Below are positions 1-10,905 of a DNA stretch of 64,000 nucleotides, piece after piece. The number at the start of each line of letters is the position of its first letter. The first letter of the stretch is position 1. Made by a program: the position numbers and the translations under genes. Origin of the DNA: Alnus glutinosa (lineage: Eukaryota > Streptophyta > Magnoliopsida > Fagales > Betulaceae); contig NC_084898.1 of NCBI RefSeq assembly GCF_958979055.1, forward strand, positions 2,738,001-2,802,000, written 5' to 3'. The notes under the pieces were generated by a model. The model saw only the letters and a list, made by a program, of their open reading frames with translations, did no database searches and had not been told where the DNA came from.

Positions 1-1136
1 TTAAGATGGAAAACAAAAACCATCTCTCTGCAAACAAAAACCAAAACATAGATTGCTAACTAAAATGAATTACATAGTAAGCTACAATATCATCCAGTTC
101 CTTTGCCCAAAAAAATAAAATAAAATCCAAGTAAATCCTACACATGGCAGTACCAACAAAAGCTAATTATGTACCTCAAGTTCATCCAACTCCCAATCAA
201 ATTCACAGAAAATCTGCAGGGACAAAAAGAGAAAAATCAATTTACACAAAGCAAATCAGATAATGGAAAAGTTACGTTGATGGAACAGAGACAAACATGA
301 GTTGAATCTTTGTATGTCTCAATAACCATAACCATGTCATGTGACAAAAAATGGCCACGAAAAATATAAGGCTTCTTCTGAAGTTTCCAGGATTGTCCAA
401 ATAGTTTTATCAAAAAAACAAAGAGATTTATTAATTTATTGACCCTTCTTTTAACTCCTTATAACCCAGTTACACTGATGTTTTCCATCCAAACAAAGAT
501 CAAAAAGTTCAAAAAAAAAGAGCTCCTCGTCTTGGATCCTTTGCTAAGTGGGGACAAAGTTTATGTAGGATGCAACAATTTAAATGGAGGTAGTTTGAGA
601 ACTAACAAGACAAGCTTAAAAGAACCAAACAGTTTTCAAGTAATCAAACAGAAACTTCAAAACATTGTGCTTACCTACGAAACTTAAGAAAAAAAACAAT
701 TAACAAAATAAAAAATAAAAAAACTAAAGGTTTCACTTGACGAAAAACAAACCTGAGTGACTCTATAATTGAAAGAAAGATCGAATTTACTTTAATCAAA
801 GAGACCTTACCACTTACGACAAGTATATAGAATCTCCTTCGAAAATACATGACGATTGTGAATTCCCAAACGTCTGGAACAAATACATCGAACGATTAAT
901 ATATATGAAATTAAACTATTCGTCAACATGTATGAATCAAATGCACGTATATGAACTTTTTTTCCCTCCTTTCAGTACCTGTGTAAGTACACTATGTTGT
1001 GTTTCAATCACTTGGTCTGTTGCACATCAGTTGAAAAAAGCAACGGATCTTCACTTGTGTCCAGTTCATCTACTAGCGATCTTTGGCATGTCTTCAAAAA
1101 ATAAAATATTCAAAAATGTTAAATTTAATATTAAAA
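1..1136. other. AT-rich non-coding stretch downstream of the FAR1-like gene
   Basis: No open frame here looks like a known protein. The base composition is that of intergenic or intronic plant DNA. It lies beyond the 3' end of the minus-strand FAR1-like gene and may hold its 3' UTR. I see nothing else in it. Confidence 0.5.
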
Positions 1137-3605
1137 TTACACATTAATAAGTACACATACAACGACTTTTGAATAGTTGAATACCTTCTTTCTTTTCCTT
1201 CGCTGCTCGAGATTTGTGTTGCTCTGTTTCTTATTTCCTCCTTTTGACGACTTTTTTCCCACCACTTTTTCAACCACAGACACTTTTCTGATTGATGGTC
1301 GCGCGCCTTTAGTTCGAGCCACAAGAGGACTACACACCTCCACCTCCATACAATCCATGGCTCCATTATCGATCATAGGTGCACTTGGGAGATCTTTTGC
1401 ACTTGGGAGTGATTGGGAAGGTTGACTTTGTTCACAGCTTGGACCGCTAAATTTCTTAATTAGTATATCAACATACTTTTGCACTTCCATCCAATGGTCC
1501 ACGTTTGGTGCTGCAATAGCGGCCAACTTCAGCACATTGTTGCTCAGTTCAGCATATCGATCTGCAGTAGGGTTGCCACTCAAAGGATCATAACTACTCT
1601 TGATTAACTTATATGGCCGCTTCAAATCCTTCCTCCATCGATTTAGAAAATACTTTTCGGGCAACAAATCCACATCTTCAAATGTAGTCAACACGGATAT
1701 GGCATGTTTGCACAAAATTCCTATTGATTCAAACAAACGGCAACTACAATTCACTTCACATACAGGGCCATTGTATCAAACATTAAAAACGATTTTTTCC
1801 TATAGGATTCATTAATTTCTACCTGTTCGATCACCTGATAGGTACGAATTCCACATTCACTTTTTAAAAGAGAAGAACCACAATACATAATCGATGAAAT
1901 CTCCTTCTGAACTTCTCTAAACTTTGCATGGGTGTAAATTTTTTGGAATTGCTTCTCAAAGGGCCAATAGCTCACACATGAAATGGTGGTATTGAAGGAA
2001 TCGAAATTAGCAACATTCTCAACCTCAACCTTCCTGCGCAAAGCGTTATCGTATTGATCCACAAATTCCTTCAATGAGGTGGACGATTGCACATAACCAT
2101 CAAAAAAGGCATTCATACTCTCACTACGTTGTGTGGTAGTCATGCCGGCCCAAAATACATCATTCAAATATGTTGGTACCCAAAAAGTCCTTTCACTGTA
2201 TAAACCAAGCAGCCATGCATTCTCCTCTAGATTATAACACTCAAGCATAATTTGCCAACATGCATCAAACTCGTCACATGTATGAGAATTATACACACAA
2301 TTTCTTATGGCATAGTATTGTGAATGTGATTCAAACTTTTTCGGAAGTTTTTTCAGTATATGCCATAAACAAAATCTATGACGAGCATTCGGAAACACCT
2401 TTTTAATAGCATTTTTCATGGCCCTATCTTGATCTGTAATAATTGCCCTTGGCGCGGCCTTTCATGCATTTCAACCATGCCTCAAACAACCAAACAAATG
2501 ACGCCGTATCCTCACTTGAAATTAATGCCGCCCCTAAAAGAATTGATTGACCATGATGGTTTACTCCCACAAAAGGAGCAAATGGCATTTCGTATTTGTT
2601 GGTTAAGTATGTTGTGTCAAATGTAACCACATCACCAAAATCTTCATATGATGCCCTACTTCGTGCATCAGCCCAAAAAACATTTCTCAGCCTACACTCA
2701 TCATCCACATCTATATCAAAATAAAAATCATCATTTACTTTCCGCATTCTATTGAAATAGTCACGAAGTGCTGCGGCACCTCCTGTACCAAGGCGAAGGC
2801 GTCTTGAGTTCGCAATATAATTGCGACAGTCTCTCTCTCCAAATGTAAGATTCTCATAACCCCCCGCTTCAACGGCTAGTGCGTTATAAATTTTATTGGT
2901 GCGGATTCCAGCTCTATCATCTATATCAAGCTTTCTCTTCGTAGCAGGATCCAACTTCTTGTTGCACCGAAAGTATCTCGCTTTACCTGGGCTTAAGTCG
3001 TGATTATGCCCTAGATTTACATTTGTCACATACCACGATGTATCCACTAACATTGCATTCAAAGTAGCCCGACACCCCGTTTTGCTTGTTTTGCTAGCCT
3101 TGCACAGGTTATTACTTGAACTGGATGATGCTTTGCCTCTGCGAGCACATGTCAGACTGATGTAGTGTACATCTCCATTTTCATACTTTTTCTTCTTCTT
3201 TTGTGTCACACCAAAGCCCGCTTGCTTTCCATAATTCCTATAATAGTCAACGACTTCCTCTATGGAGCCAAATAGCATACTGCTCTTAGGCTCCTCAACA
3301 ACTTTATCTCCATCTATGAGCTTGGCCTTAGACCGACAATTATCCACACCATCATTCAATTGGTCATTAGCAACAATTTCATTTCCATCTATCACAAAAT
3401 GAAAAAAAATAAATAAATATAGTGTAAAGAACCCAACTATAAATAATAACATTTATTATGTTACAAAAATTAAAGGTAAGCATGAAGTGTCCAACATACC
3501 ATTTTGAGGGTCCATTTCGATGGGCACAACATCATCAAGTTCAATATGTGTCAATGAACAATCATCTTCGTGTTGTGAAATCAAGTCCAATTGTGATAAA
3601 TCCAT
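1137..3605 (-). pseudogene. FAR1-related (MULE transposase-derived) gene, frameshifted twice
   Basis: FAR1/FHY3-related proteins are transcription factors domesticated from Mutator-like transposases. Exon 1 runs 3605-3500 and starts MDLSQLDLISQHEDD. A GT-AG intron (3499-3389) joins in frame to GNEIVANDQ. The long second exon then shows the FAR1 zinc-binding domain (GSIEEVVDYYRNYGKQAGFG through VNLGHNHDLSP), the MULE transposase core with its VTFDTTY aspartate, a second block reading AIITDQDRAMKNAI, and a SWIM zinc finger reading CEVNCSCRLFE...ILCKH. The frame changes near 2450, between GRAK and AIITDQD, and again near 1757, just before CEVNCSCR. Both breaks fall inside conserved blocks with no splice sites, so I read them as mutations rather than introns. 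The tail is basic and ends at 1137. A sequencing error could explain one break, less easily both. Confidence 0.82.
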
Positions 3606-4569
3606 TTAAAAATTTCTGTAACAAATAAAGATTCATATCAATGCATTATCATTTAGTTCATAATTACAAGAAAAGCACTCAAGAAACATAGCACTCAATA
3701 AAGGCCTAAGCATAAGAACAATATTAGGTTACTAATTAAAGTGAAGGATTTGGCCTCACAATCACAATTCACAGCAACCCACAACTCACCCAAAATGCAA
3801 ATCCTCAAGCCTTAAACAGAAATCCAATCACAAACTCTCAGATACACCAGCATTGACCTCTCAGATACAATTAAGGTTTCACAATCCACATAACACAAAC
3901 ATGTAAGAAGGCATTTTAGCCTAAGCATAAGAACAATATCAAAACTTCACAAACCCAAAGAATAAGCCTTTCTATTAGCTTCTTTATAGAACCTCAAAGC
4001 ATTAAGCATACATTTATTCCACGCTGAGACAGACCAGAATAGGTTGGGTTATATACCTTCTGGACATGAACCTTGAACAATTAATGCCACTTTTACTTGT
4101 AAAAGGAAAAAGGCACTTTCTTTTTACTTGCTTGATTTTCATCACTATTGTGTTCTTATAACACGTTTCTAAATTGCGCATTCAACAAAAATCAACACAG
4201 GATAATTCCATGATTTGAAAAGGGTTCTGGAATTTCCAACATATGTCTAAAGAATGGTCTGTACCATGACATTGGAAGGGAAAGTTCATGATTTCCAATG
4301 GGGCTATGGTTTTCCAAATATGCTTTTGATGAAAGGAGACAAAGGATGTGAAACAAGCATTAATCTTTGATTATTTAACATTGCCTTTCAAAATTTTATT
4401 CCAAGTTAACTCTGCTTAAGCATGGACGGATAGGTTTCAGGAATTCATGAACTGACATCATTGCAACATTTATCCTATTTCTGATGGCTCCAATTTCTAG
4501 TAATGAATTCCTTCCATAAGGGAGAGTATGTGGCTTCAAATGCTATTGAAGACAAGCACAAGCATAACT

Positions 4570-4571
<2 letters not shown>
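3606..4571. other. Upstream region of the FAR1-like gene, no gene seen
   Basis: This is AT-rich intergenic DNA upstream of the minus-strand FAR1-like start at 3605 and would hold its promoter and 5' UTR. A short phrase (agcctaagcataagaacaat type) occurs twice, near 3700 and 3910. I found no convincing coding sequence. Confidence 0.4.

Positions 4572-4603
<32 letters not shown>
4572..4603. repeat. Poly(A) tract
   Basis: About 32 consecutive A residues, directly followed by GC-rich sequence. It could be the tail of a retroposed sequence on the plus strand or simple slippage. Confidence 0.8.
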
Positions 4604-4605
<2 letters not shown>

Positions 4606-4830
4606 AAGGAAAGGTGTTTGCTTTAATACCTGACGGAGACCTAGACTTGAAGGAGACGGATTTGGGGGGAAGCCGGAGCTGGAAAACGGCCGGAGATGGA
4701 AGAGGGCCGGAACTGGAAGACGGTCGGTGGGTGGGCTTTGGCCGAAGATGGAGAACGACGGTGATGGCGCCTGGCAGTGCCTAGTGGTCGGAGATGGAGA
4801 TGGAGATCGAAGTAGACGGTGGGGGACTTC

Positions 4831-5050
4831 GTCGGAACCGGAAGAATGACGGAGTTCGGAACGGTGGCTGGCTCGTGCAAAACACCTCGTCGGAACCGGA
4901 AGAATGACGGAGTTCGGAACGATGGCAGGCTTGTGCGAAACACCTCGTCGGAACCGAAAGAATGATGGAGCTCGGAACGGTGGCGGGCTCGTGCGAAACT
5001 GGTCGCCGGAACCAGAAGGACGACGGAGCTCCGAACGGTGGTCGACGGTG
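4831..5050. repeat. 58-bp minisatellite, about four units
   Basis: The phrase gtcggaaccggaagaatgac recurs at 4831, 4889 and 4947, with a diverged fourth unit from about 5005, giving a 58-bp period. Units contain cggagttcggaacggtgg and a variable ctcgtgcgaaac segment. Because 58 is not a multiple of three, the repeats read in all three frames in turn and create long proline- and arginine-rich artificial reading frames on the minus strand. It lies in a GC-rich island (about 4640-5110) unlike its AT-rich surroundings. Confidence 0.85.
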
Positions 5051-5570
5051 GGAAGATTTTGGGGTAGATGGAGAGAGGGAGGGAAAATTTGGGGGGAAGA
5101 CAAAAATGAGAAAAATGGATCCGCTGAACTGGTTTTGCTGTATTCGAAAATTTGAAATTTTTTTTTTTAAAAAAAAAAAAAAATTATAAAAAATCAAAAA
5201 AAAAAATATAAAACTGGCATGGCCCTTTCCACGTAGGAAAGGGCCGGGCAGGGGCCGATAAGATGGCCCCTGCCTATCATTACTCAAGGACTACAGAGAT
5301 ATCTTCTTCTTTCTTTTCTTTTTTTTCTTTTTTTTTTTGAGATTGCAGAGACATCTTTCTACGATCTATGCCTTCCGACAACAGGAGCTCGTGGAACGAA
5401 ATACAGCTGGAGAGATAGAAGGCCAGACGAGGACTGCCAACGACGAACTGGTGGACGGCTTGCAACAGGCCATTGATGACCGGACGAAAGGGTCCCGGCA
5501 CTGGGCGTGGACAACCGAAGGAGGCGGCGCCGGATCTGAGACGTGGACGGTTGGATCGGTGCGTTCTGGG

Positions 5571-6525
5571 TAGTGATGTAAATAAGCCAGTCTGTTCGAC
5601 AGCCCGCTCGATACCCGCTCGGTTTAGCCCAATCCGAACTCGAGCTCGATACTGTAGAAACTCGATCGTTACTGTTGAAACCCGCTCGATTAGTAAGTGA
5701 TACATACCCGACTCGCTCGACAAAACTCGATAGGGGCTCGCAAGCTCAACTCGTTTAAAGCTCGACCGGATCGCTCGCCCGACTCGTTAGTTCGACTCGT
5801 TAGCTCGTTCATATCTTACATATATATTAGTAAATAGTAAACATAGTATAATATATATAGTATTACATATTAATTATAATACTTTGATAACAATATTGAG
5901 TATGTTAAATTAACATATTAAGTTATTAATAGTTAGTATATAACAATATAACAATATTAAATAGTTAGCATATATATATAAACACATATATCACATCACA
6001 CATGGTTAACAATAGTTATATATTATACTTATATTATAGTTACTTAGTTATATAGAATATATTAGACTTACTATTTGTTCACATTATACATATACCATTG
6101 TTTATACTCTGTAGTTATATATAATAACATATTATTAATTTGTTACTTATAAACTATAGTTATGTAATATATTTTATAATATGCCTTATATACTTACATA
6201 TTATATATTTATGTTATTAATAAATGCATAGAGGTTGTTCATAAATTTGGGCTTGAATTTTGCTTTGATCACTCATTGAAAAATTTAATAGTTTACATCG
6301 AGCTCTAGTTGAGCCGAACTTGTTCAGTAATCCGGCTCGGCTCGAATGTCATTTTCAACGAACTCGAGCTTGAGCTCGAGCTCGCCCGAGTTTTAAACGA
6401 GCCGAGCTTGAACATGTAATTTATAGCTTGGCTCGAATTCGAGCTCGACTATTTAGGCTCGACTCATAAACGAGCCAGTCTTAAAATCTTTGAATTCGAC
6501 TCTGCTCGGCTCGATTACATCCCTA
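5571..6525. mobile_element. hAT-like non-autonomous element with 8-bp target duplication
   Basis: The ends are inverted: TAGTGATGTAAATAAGCC on the left and, on the other strand from the right, TAGGGATGTAATCGAGCC. GTTCTGGG occurs directly outside both ends (5563-5570 and 6526-6533), a perfect 8-bp duplication typical of hAT insertions. About 250 bp at the left and 220 bp at the right are crowded with GCTCGA/ACTCG words, likely subterminal transposase-binding repeats. The middle (about 5815-6240) is very AT-rich. There is no coding capacity. Left-end relatives occur at 15777 and 28312. The host sequence it splits (about 5340-5570 plus 6534-6680) is GC-rich and unrecognised. Confidence 0.85.
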
Positions 6526-7409
6526 GTTCTGGGCGATGGCTGTCGGCTCGGCCTTGTATGGCGGCAGACTGACGGAGAAGAAGACGCACGAGGTGGTGAA
6601 GGTAGTGTGGCTGATCTAGAGATGACCGGCACTGTGCGACTGTCGTGACAGATCTGGTGCTTGCTGTGTATGAGAGTGTCGTGCCTTTTCTTTTTTTTTT
6701 TTTACAAAGGGTTTTTGGTTTGTTTTGGTTGGAGTAAAGCGTATCTCCAACTCACGCACGCCACTTGTTTGACAAAATACAAACCAAAAAGAAATGAAGA
6801 AAAACAAAACAAAGAGAAGCAAAAACAGGTTCTGCCAATCTGCCGTGGAGTGAGATATATATTTTTTTATTTTCTTTTCCAGTCAAATTCAAGTATGCAA
6901 AATGTGGAGATTTTCAAACTATCAAGGAAAAGACAATAAAACAAAATAACAAATGAATCATTGGATATTGAACATTGGCGTTAGTCTATAATTCTGATAT
7001 CATATAAGATAATATATTTCAAAGTATAAAGCAGAATAATAAATAAATAGATACTAGATCCATCGGATAAAGCCCAAAGGTTTATGAAATTTGAGCTTAC
7101 AATACAAAAGACTATTATAGAGCTTATAGATGAAATATAATCCTAATAAGATTCCTTAATTAAGGGTGATTTAATATCATTAAATCCCTAAATTTAAGAT
7201 AATATAAACTTTATTAAATACAATACAATTCTCATCAAATTCATAACTTAGGGGTTATTCAAATATTCTCTACCAATGATAAGTTCCATGCTATCATCAA
7301 CGTGACAAGCCATATATGTTTATTTGCTTCCAACAAAATTATATATTGCATGTAGTACAAAGACATCAAGTAGAATGGCAACCAAGTAATTAACATTCTT
7401 CAACCTATT

Positions 7410-8995
7410 TTAGAGTGGAATAGGGACAGCTCTTAGAGGATGAGCAATCTGCAAAGTTAAGGCAAACTTATCTTCCATGTTCATATCCTCACGTTTAACC
7501 CCTTCTTCAAGTTTCCAATCAAATGTGTGGATAAGCGAACCTAACATCAAGTGCAACATTCGCATTGCCAATGGCAAACCAGGACATATTCTTCTTCCAC
7601 CACCAAACGGTATAAGCTCAAAGTTCCGGCCTTTAAAATCAATTTCAGACCCCATGAACCTCTCCGGCACAAATGAATTCGCTTTCTCCCATGAGCTCGG
7701 GTCTCGGCCTATAGCCCATGCATTCACTAGCACTTGTGCGCCCTTTGGGATAATATAGCCGTTGATTTCCACATCTGCTTCTGCTTTCCTGGGCAGTAAG
7801 AAAGGAACTATCGGATGCAATCTGAATGTTTCTTTCACTACTGCTTGTAAGTAAGGTAACCGAGCAATATCCGACTCCTCCATTGGGTTGCCTTTGCCAA
7901 TTACTTGCTCCAGCTCTGTTTTTGCTTTTGACAATGCCTCTGGGTTGTGGAGTAGCTCTGCCATAGCCCATTCCAGTGTGGCTGAGGTTGTATCAGTCCC
8001 CGCAACAAATAGGTCCTAATATAACAAGAAGATGTTAGAATAAAAAATTCTTGATTATGAAACAAATCAAAGAATAATAGAGTAGTAATAATAACGACCA
8101 CAAACAAATGTTCTATCTTAGATTTGTCCATCTCCTCGTTGTTTTCTTCGGTAATGTTAAGAAGAGTATCTAACATATCACTGTTCGACGTCATAGAACC
8201 CGACAGTACTCTTCTCTGCTTTAACCGTTGGCTAATCATGCGATCAAAGAGGTCTATAAGCTTCCCAAAGTGAACTGTCATGCGCCGCCTTACGCCCTGG
8301 GGGTCGATCTTCTTAATCACGGGAAAATAATCTGCCAAGTTGGGCTTCCCTGCCTCTTCCATGACATTTCAGACGATCTCCTTGAACTCTCGAGCTGTGT
8401 CAGAATTTGGGTCGGCCAAATCCACCGAAAAAATGGTGTTTGATAACAGATTAAGTGCAGTCTTAAAAGCCGCCCTGCCAATATCTACAGCCTCACCGGT
8501 TACGCTGCTTTGATGAGTTTCGGCGAGGAGCTCTTGCACTTTCTTGCGCCGGATACCTTGGTTGGCATCAAGTGTTTTGCTGGCAAACAGTTGGCCGTTG
8601 CATATTTTGCGAAGGTTTCTCCACTGGGTTGAAACGGGTATCCATGGCAAGCCGAACACGTCTTGTTTGTGGGCTCGGAGAGCGTCAGGGATGGTTCGGT
8701 TGCACAGGAGTTGGTCGTGTGTTTGGAGGACTTGTTTGGCGGTGTCTGCTGAAGAAATGATTATTGTGGTTACTCGGCCTAGTTTTAGGCACATTATGGG
8801 GCCATGAGCCTTGGCAAGCTTGGATAAGGACTTGTGGGGTTTGTCACCGAGATCTAAGAGGTTTCCGATGACCGGAAAAGGTTTTGGACCAGGTGGAAGC
8901 TTTCTGGGATTCGCTTTGCTTCTTGGAATCATATAGAAGGTGTGGACGAAGATCCAGGTGATGCAAAGAAATATTATGCAGCTCAAGAAATCCAT
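7410..8995 (-). pseudogene. CYP76-family cytochrome P450 (copy A), one nonsense codon
   Basis: CYP76 enzymes are ER-anchored plant P450s; many hydroxylate monoterpenols such as geraniol. Exon 1 is 8995-8102, a short intron 8101-8016 has GT-AG ends, and exon 2 is 8015-7410, together 499 codons, normal for the family. MDFLSCIIFLCITWIF is the membrane anchor, followed by the hinge KLPPGPKPFPVIGN. Exon 2 opens DLFVAGTDTTS (I-helix oxygen-binding motif), then KETFRLHP (K-helix), FVPERF and the heme loop FGGGRRICPG with Cys442. The intron sits between HLF and DLF. Codon 209 is TGA (plus-strand 8369-8371) where copies B, C and D have TGG for Trp in IVWNVM/LIWNVM. Everything else is open, so this is a near-intact pseudogene or a nonsense allele. 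Confidence 0.88.
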
Positions 8996-9144
8996 CTTTC
9001 CCTACGAACTCTGATGCATGGCAGGGAGGAAATTAAATAACAAAGCAAAGAGAAATTAAACCAAGACTAGCTAGTACTGCTCTTCCTTTGAACTTTAACG
9101 AGAACGTGCGTTTCACTTCAATACGGAATCATGATCTTAATTTC

Positions 9145-9625
9145 CCTGACATTTATTTAACAACAGAACCAACAGATAGCAGCTTGGCAGCCACCGGCCC
9201 GTGGAATTGTCAAAGTAAACTGGGATGCAGCATGCCGATATAATGAAGGGGCAATTAAGTAGGTGTGGGAATTATTGTACGAGACTGTGAGAGTTACGTC
9301 TCGGCTGCTTGCAGTACCATACATTATCTCGCATTTGACCCACAATTATTGAGGCATGAACGGCATTTCAAGTAGTGATTTTTAGCAAGGAGATAGTTTT
9401 TTTTTGGACATCTTTCTAAAAGGAGATCGATGTTCTACAAATTGTGAGAGACTGTGCAATAGAATTGCCCAATAAGAGCATATACGAACATCTAGTGGAG
9501 GGTATAAAATTTGGCATGCAATCTTTTAGGATATCAAATTTAGTCCACGTTAAAAGAGAGGCCAATTCGGCAGCTCATGGCTTAACACGAGAGGTTGTCA
9601 CTCATATTGTAGACACAATCTGAAT
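9145..9625 (+). mobile_element. LINE-type RNase H-like domain remnant (unit 1)
   Basis: Interrupted plus-strand frames read ARGIVKVNWDAA, VGIIVRDCESYVSAA, then ALQIVRDC-like and HVKREANSAAHGLTREVV. This order (VNWDAA, RD, VKREAN.AAH.L) is the signature of the RNase H-like domain at the C-terminus of plant LINE polyproteins. In-frame stops and frameshifts show it is dead. It sits just upstream of CYP76 copy A, and its counterpart is at the same place in unit 2, so it predates the duplication. Confidence 0.65.
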
Positions 9626-10269
9626 AAAAGAAATTCTCTCCAAATCTATGATATTAAAAATAGGAAACTTGATGTCCTAATATTTTGATTAGGATCATTT
9701 AATTAGGGATGGTAAATTTTGATACAACTCTCAAATTCGATACACAACAATAATTAAGATCTGACTTGATAAAATTGGAAAGCGAAATGAGAGATGAAAT
9801 TCTGTGACATTTAAAATTCAAAACATCATTAAAGTATAGACATTAGAAGAGATTTATTGATACAGTTACTGAGTGAGAGAGTTGACTGCCAGGAATTTCG
9901 TCTACTTCTAATGACATTATTACTAATAATATAATATCTTATTTTTTAATTAGATTTAGATCTTGATTCGGTAGATTCAACATGTATGAATGTTAAGGTT
10001 GTGTTTGGTAAATTAAAGGTTTTTCTAAGTGAACTTTGTTTTTTAATAGTACTAGGAAGTAAAAAGCGATTGATATGATATAAAGTGAAAAAAAAAAATT
10101 AAAAAAAAAATTGAACTTTTTGTAAGAAAAAGTGAAAAAAGTAACTGATACGATATAAAAAATAAAAAAAAATGGTAAAATATTATTGATATGATATAAA
10201 AAAATAAAATGTTTTAAAGTGAATTCTTTAACTGTTTGCAAATTTCGAGGTTTGACTTTATAGAAAAAA

Positions 10270-10400
10270 GTTGAATAAAATATGATTTGTATACAAATAG
10301 TTGAATAAAATATGATTTGTTTTTTAAAAAGTTTGAATAAAATATGATTTGTTTTTGAAAACGTTGAATAAAATATGATTTATTTTTGAAAAAAATATAG
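10270..10400. repeat. Short tandem repeat, about 31 bp x 4
   Basis: The phrase ttgaataaaatatgattt recurs at about 10271, 10301, 10333 and 10364, separated by short T/A-rich spacers. I did not see an equivalent array in unit 2. Confidence 0.75.
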
Positions 10401-10764
10401 AATCATAATCATTTTACGTTTCTAAAATTCTGTTGCCAAACAAATCATTAAGAATTGCACACTACTTTAAGCAATCGCATCTTTTCTGAATTGCTAACGG
10501 TTCAATATGACAAAAAAGAAAAAGTTGCAGGGTCCTTTTTTTTTTTTTTTTTTGACAAGTCCACACAAGAAGGGGAGGAGATATTTAAACTAGTGACCTC
10601 TGCTTTTTGAGGCGTGGTCCCCAACCGATTGAACTACCCCTTGAAAACTAAAAGTTGCAGGGTCCTTGTTCATGCTTTTGCACCACAAAATTGGAATTTC
10701 TTCATTTACTTTGGAGTTGTGGTCCTGTTGTGGAAGGCCAAAGTGCTTCCAAAGTCATTTAAAA

Positions 10765-10905
10765 TTAGAATAATGCTAAAAATACAATCATAACTTAACT
10801 ATTACACAACCCCAAGGTATATTAGAGTGTGATTCATTGTGTAGGTCCCACACCAATGTACCTTGGGGTTGTGCAATAATTAAGTTAAGGTTGTATATGA
10901 ATCAA
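10765..10905. mobile_element. Small palindromic MITE (acaacc family)
   Basis: The sequence folds on itself: aaccccaaggtatattag near 10810 is answered by accttggggttgtgcaat near 10860, with outer arms acttaac/gttaagtt. Relatives are at 21155-21295 and 23345-23495. No coding capacity. The family was not identified. Confidence 0.6.

Noticed and set aside
4543..5287. Long minus-strand Pro/Ser/Arg-rich reading frames
   Set aside because: They are created by the 58-bp minisatellite and GC-rich sequence, read in several frames at once, and run into poly-Phe from the A tract. No domain or splice context.
5280..5723. A 147-codon minus-strand frame
   Set aside because: It crosses the left boundary of the hAT-like insertion at 5571, so it is a chance fusion of host and transposon sequence.
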